NCBI GenBank assembly: GCA_937958345.1
Contig: CALGNW010000266.1
Location: forward strand, 1 to 25,569
Length of the DNA: 25,569 nucleotides
From: an uncultured Neomegalonema sp.
Lineage (GTDB): Bacteria > Pseudomonadota > Alphaproteobacteria > Rhodobacterales > Rhodobacteraceae
Reading direction: 5' to 3'
Part shown: piece by piece, positions 23,110 through 25,569 of the stretch
Layout of the letters: each line of letters starts with the position of its first letter
Position numbering within the stretch: position 1 is the stretch's first letter
Program-made: the position numbers and the translations under genes
The notes under the pieces: model-generated
What the model was told of the DNA's origin: nothing
The model's input: the letters and a program-made list of their open reading frames with translations, nothing else
The model's database searches: none

Positions 23110-24269
23110 TTGTTGTCGGCGGCGGCCCCTCGGGTGCGACCGCAGCGATGGATCTGGCCCGCGAAGGCAAGAGCGTCGCGATGCTTGACCGTGACGGACG
23201 GATCAAGCCGTGCGGCGGCGCAATTCCGCCCCGTCTGATTGCGGATTTCGATATCCCCGATGCGCAGATTGTTGCCAAGATCAACACGGCGCGCATGATC
23301 TCTCCGACAGCCCGCCACGTCGATATTCCAATCGAAAACGGCTATGTCGGGATGGTTGACCGCGAGCATTTTGACGAGTTCCTGCGCAAGCGCGCGGTCG
23401 TGGCCGGGGCCACCCGCTATAGCGGGACATTCGTCAGCCTGACGCGCGACGATCACGGACCGATCATCACCTATAAAGACAAGCAGACCCAACAGCCGCG
23501 AACGCTGTATGCCAAGCTGGTCATCGGCGCGGACGGCGCGCGGTCGAATGTTGCACGGGCCGAAGTGCCGGGCGGCGACACGATCCCTTATGTGATTGCG
23601 TATCACGAGATCGTCGAGGCCCCCGAGGGCGGCGACTATGATCCCGACCGGTGCGATGTGATCTATGACGGGGCGATTTCGCCCGACTTTTACGGCTGGG
23701 TTTTCCCCCACGGCAAACAGGCCAGCATCGGCATGGGAACCGGCCTGACCGATGTTAATTTGAAAGAAGCCACCAAGGCGCTGCGTGCATCGTCCGGTCT
23801 GACCGATTGCGTCACTGTGCGCCGCGAGGGCGCGCCGATTCCTCTGGAGCCGCTTAAACGGTGGGATAACGGGCGCGATGTTGTGCTGGCCGGTGATGCG
23901 GCGGGTGTCGTTGCGCCGTCGTCCGGCGAGGGCATTTATTATGCGATGTTCGGCGGGCGGATGGCGGCGGATGCGTGCCTTGCATGTCTTGCATCCGGCA
24001 AGGCATCCGACCTGAAGCTGGCGCGCAGGAAGTTTATGAAAGAGCACAAGACCGTCTTCAAAGTGCTTCGCATGATGCAGGACGCGTATTATAAATCGGA
24101 TGACCGGCGCGAGCGGTTTGTCTCGCTGTGCCATGATGTCGATGTGCAGCGGCTGACCTTTGAGGCCTATATGAACAAAAAGCTGGTGAGGGCGCGGCCT
24201 ATGGCGCACCTGAAAATTATGGCCAAGAATATCGGGCATCTGACACGCCTGATCTCTGCGACGTCATGA
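23094..24269 (+). CDS. bchP: Geranylgeranyl (bacterio)chlorophyll reductase
   Basis: BchP reduces the geranylgeranyl tail of bacteriochlorophyll to phytyl in three steps. The 391-residue flavoprotein shows the dinucleotide motif VVVGGGPSGATAA (about 6-18), KPCGGAIPPRL (about 39-48), IGADGARSNVAR (about 144-155) and the second FAD motif LAGDAAGVVAPSSGEG (about 265-280). AAGGAG stands 7 bases before the ATG, inside the end of the PUCC gene. Its stop overlaps idi (ATGA). The gene order bchG-PUCC-bchP-idi matches other alphaproteobacterial clusters. Confidence 0.96.
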   Translation: MRYDVVVVGGGPSGATAAMDLAREGKSVAMLDRDGRIKPCGGAIPPRLIADFDIPDAQIVAKINTARMISPTARHVDIPIENGYVGMVDREHFDEFLRKRAVVAGATRYSGTFVSLTRDDHGPIITYKDKQTQQPRTLYAKLVIGADGARSNVARAEVPGGDTIPYVIAYHEIVEAPEGGDYDPDRCDVIYDGAISPDFYGWVFPHGKQASIGMGTGLTDVNLKEATKALRASSGLTDCVTVRREGAPIPLEPLKRWDNGRDVVLAGDAAGVVAPSSGEGIYYAMFGGRMAADACLACLASGKASDLKLARRKFMKEHKTVFKVLRMMQDAYYKSDDRRERFVSLCHDVDVQRLTFEAYMNKKLVRARPMAHLKIMAKNIGHLTRLISATS

Positions 24270-24793
24270 GTGCGATGATTCCGGCATGGGAAGACGGGGT
24301 GCTGAAACCCGTCGAAAAGCTGGACGTTCACAAGCGCGGGCTGCGTCACAAGGCCGTATCGGTTTTTGTGATGCACGAAGGGCGGCTGTTGATCCAGCGG
24401 CGGGCGATGGAGAAATACCATACGCCGGGCCTGTGGGCGAATACCTGCTGCACCCATCCGCATTGGGAAGAGGACGCGGCAACCTGTGCCACACGGCGGC
24501 TGACCGAAGAGCTTGGCTTTACCGTGCCGTTGGAACACCGCGATCAGATCGAGTATCGCGCCGACGTCTTTATGGGGCTGATCGAACACGAGGTTGTCGA
24601 TATTTTCGTCGCCGAGCTGGAGACCGCCCCGACCGTCACGCCGAACCCCGCCGAGGTGATGGAGGTCGCGTGGGTCACACTGGCCGAATTGACCGATCAG
24701 ATCGCGGCGCGGCCCGAACGCTTTACGCCCTGGGTGAAAATCTATGTCGAGAAGCACAGCGGGCAGATTTTCGGCGCGCGGGCGCTGGCCTAA
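24266..24793 (+). CDS. idi: Isopentenyl-diphosphate delta-isomerase, type 1
   Basis: This Nudix-fold enzyme interconverts isopentenyl and dimethylallyl diphosphate, feeding geranylgeranyl diphosphate for the bacteriochlorophyll tail and carotenoids. The 175-residue protein carries the catalytic cysteine in WANTCCTHP (C62 by alignment with the E. coli NSVCGHP motif), the Nudix-type helix ATRRLTEELGF (about 75-85) and the acidic EHEVVDIFVAE strand (about 107-117) with the expected catalytic glutamate E109. The ATG overlaps the bchP stop by 4 bp, so it belongs to the bchG transcription unit. Confidence 0.95.
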   Translation: MSAMIPAWEDGVLKPVEKLDVHKRGLRHKAVSVFVMHEGRLLIQRRAMEKYHTPGLWANTCCTHPHWEEDAATCATRRLTEELGFTVPLEHRDQIEYRADVFMGLIEHEVVDIFVAELETAPTVTPNPAEVMEVAWVTLAELTDQIAARPERFTPWVKIYVEKHSGQIFGARALA

Positions 24794-24823
24794 CGCCGGT
24801 TTGAATCACACGGCGGAGCCGAG

Positions 24824-25569
24824 ATGACGGAAAAAGTGGCGTTGGTGACGGGTGCGGCCCGCGGAATCGGACTGGCGACCGCTCACAGGTTTTTGCGCGA
24901 GGGCTGGCAGGTCGTGATGGTCGACCGCGACGGCGACGCGCTGACCAAAGTCTCGCAGGGCCTGAATGCCGTTCTGCCGGTTATCGCCGATGTCTCACAG
25001 CCCGATCAGGTCGAAGATTTTATCGCCGAGACGGCCAAGCGGTTCGGGCGTCTCGACGCGCTGGTCAATAATGCGGGGGTTGCGGATTTCGGCCCCATCG
25101 CCGAGACAAGCTTTGAACGCTGGCGCACGATTATGGCGACCAATCTGGACGGGGTGTTCCTGACCTCGCAGGCGGCAACGCCCCTGCTGGCGGAGGATGG
25201 CGGCGGCGCGATCGTGAACATCGCCTCGATTTCCGGCCTGCGCGCCAGCACGCTGCGGGTTGCCTATGGCACGTCAAAGGCGGCGGTGATCCAGCTTACC
25301 TTGCAACAGGCCGCCGAGCTGGGCGAGATCGGGATTCGCGCCAATGCGGTTGCGCCGGGTCCGGTACGGACCAAGCTGGCCATGGCCGTGCATACGCCCG
25401 AGATTATCGCGGCCTATCACGATGCCCTGCCCCTCAACCGTTATGGCAACGAAGACGAAATCGCCAACGCGATCTGGTTTCTGTGTTCCAGCGAGGCGAG
25501 CTTTATCACCGGACAAGTGCTGGCCGCTGATGGCGGGTTTCAGGGAACCGGCGTGGGGCTGCCCGCCTT
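24824..25569 (+). CDS. Short-chain dehydrogenase/reductase (3' end outside window)
   Basis: An open frame from ATG 24824, with GGAG 5 bases upstream, runs off the right edge after 248 codons. It is a classical SDR: the nucleotide-binding TGAARGIG (about 9-17), NNAG (about 82-85), the catalytic serine S135 in NIASISG and Y148-x-x-x-K152 in AYGTSK, and the usual PGPVRT after the active site. A family length of about 250 suggests that only a few residues are missing. D35 after the second strand hints at NAD preference. The substrate cannot be assigned; 3-oxoacyl-ACP reductase-like and sugar or alcohol dehydrogenases all look like this. It lies 30 bp after idi and may be co-transcribed. Confidence 0.88.
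   Translation, partial: MTEKVALVTGAARGIGLATAHRFLREGWQVVMVDRDGDALTKVSQGLNAVLPVIADVSQPDQVEDFIAETAKRFGRLDALVNNAGVADFGPIAETSFERWRTIMATNLDGVFLTSQAATPLLAEDGGGAIVNIASISGLRASTLRVAYGTSKAAVIQLTLQQAAELGEIGIRANAVAPGPVRTKLAMAVHTPEIIAAYHDALPLNRYGNEDEIANAIWFLCSSEASFITGQVLAADGGFQGTGVGLPA

Noticed and set aside
22977..24239. 420-residue minus-strand frame opposite bchP
   Set aside because: Shadow of bchP, whose FAD motifs are intact.
1..25569. CRISPR array, insertion sequence or full transposon
   Set aside because: No regularly spaced repeats and no transposase were seen; the only mobile-element trace is the integrase end at the left edge.

Overview
The window looks like one arm of an alphaproteobacterial photosynthesis gene cluster, from a purple or aerobic anoxygenic phototroph. 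The evidence is a type-2 reaction-centre H subunit (PuhA), the PuhB/PuhC/PuhE and LhaA assembly factors, the bacteriochlorophyll genes bchFNBHLM, bchG and bchP, the oxygen-dependent cyclase AcsF, an ALA synthase of the glycine/succinyl-CoA type, and the regulator pair PpaA/AerR and PpsR/CrtJ. I cannot name the genus. Only the aerobic cyclase is visible (no bchE), but bchE could lie outside the window, so aerobic and anaerobic phototrophs cannot be told apart.

Layout: (1) 1-237 is the 3' end of a tyrosine recombinase gene, followed by a small repeat and a tRNA-Leu(GAG) on the minus strand, which looks like an island junction. (2) 541-2809, minus strand, holds a long-chain-type acyl-CoA synthetase and an unrecognised 83-residue membrane protein, both downstream of hemA. 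(3) 2861-18217 is one long minus-strand run, transcribed bchF-bchN-bchB-bchH-bchL-bchM-lhaA-puhA-puhB-puhC-orf-acsF-puhE-hemA, with mostly overlapping or very short junctions. (4) 18218-18492 is a divergent control region with two TGT-N12-ACA PpsR/CrtJ palindromes. (5) 18493-25569, plus strand, holds ppaA/aerR, ppsR/crtJ, then bchG, a PUCC-family transporter, bchP, idi and a short-chain dehydrogenase cut by the right edge. A tandem pair of PpsR-type palindromes straddles the bchG start codon.

How the genes fit together: HemA makes 5-aminolevulinate. BchH (with BchD and BchI, not in the window) inserts Mg into protoporphyrin IX, BchM methylates the product, and AcsF closes ring E. BchL with BchNB reduces ring D, and BchF hydrates the 3-vinyl group. 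After steps by BchX/Y/Z and BchC (not in the window), BchG attaches the geranylgeranyl tail and BchP reduces it to phytyl. IDI feeds the isoprenoid supply. PuhA, PuhB, PuhC, PuhE and LhaA build the reaction centre-LH1 core. PpsR is expected to repress the bchF and bchG transcription units, with PpaA/AerR as a cobalamin-binding antirepressor. The puf genes, carotenoid genes, bchCXYZ and bchDI are not seen here.

I found no wholly new multi-gene system. The best leads are the regulatory architecture (outward-facing TTGACA hexamers inside PpsR palindromes, and palindromes on the bchG start), the two small proteins of unknown function, and the acyl-CoA synthetase that follows the superoperon.
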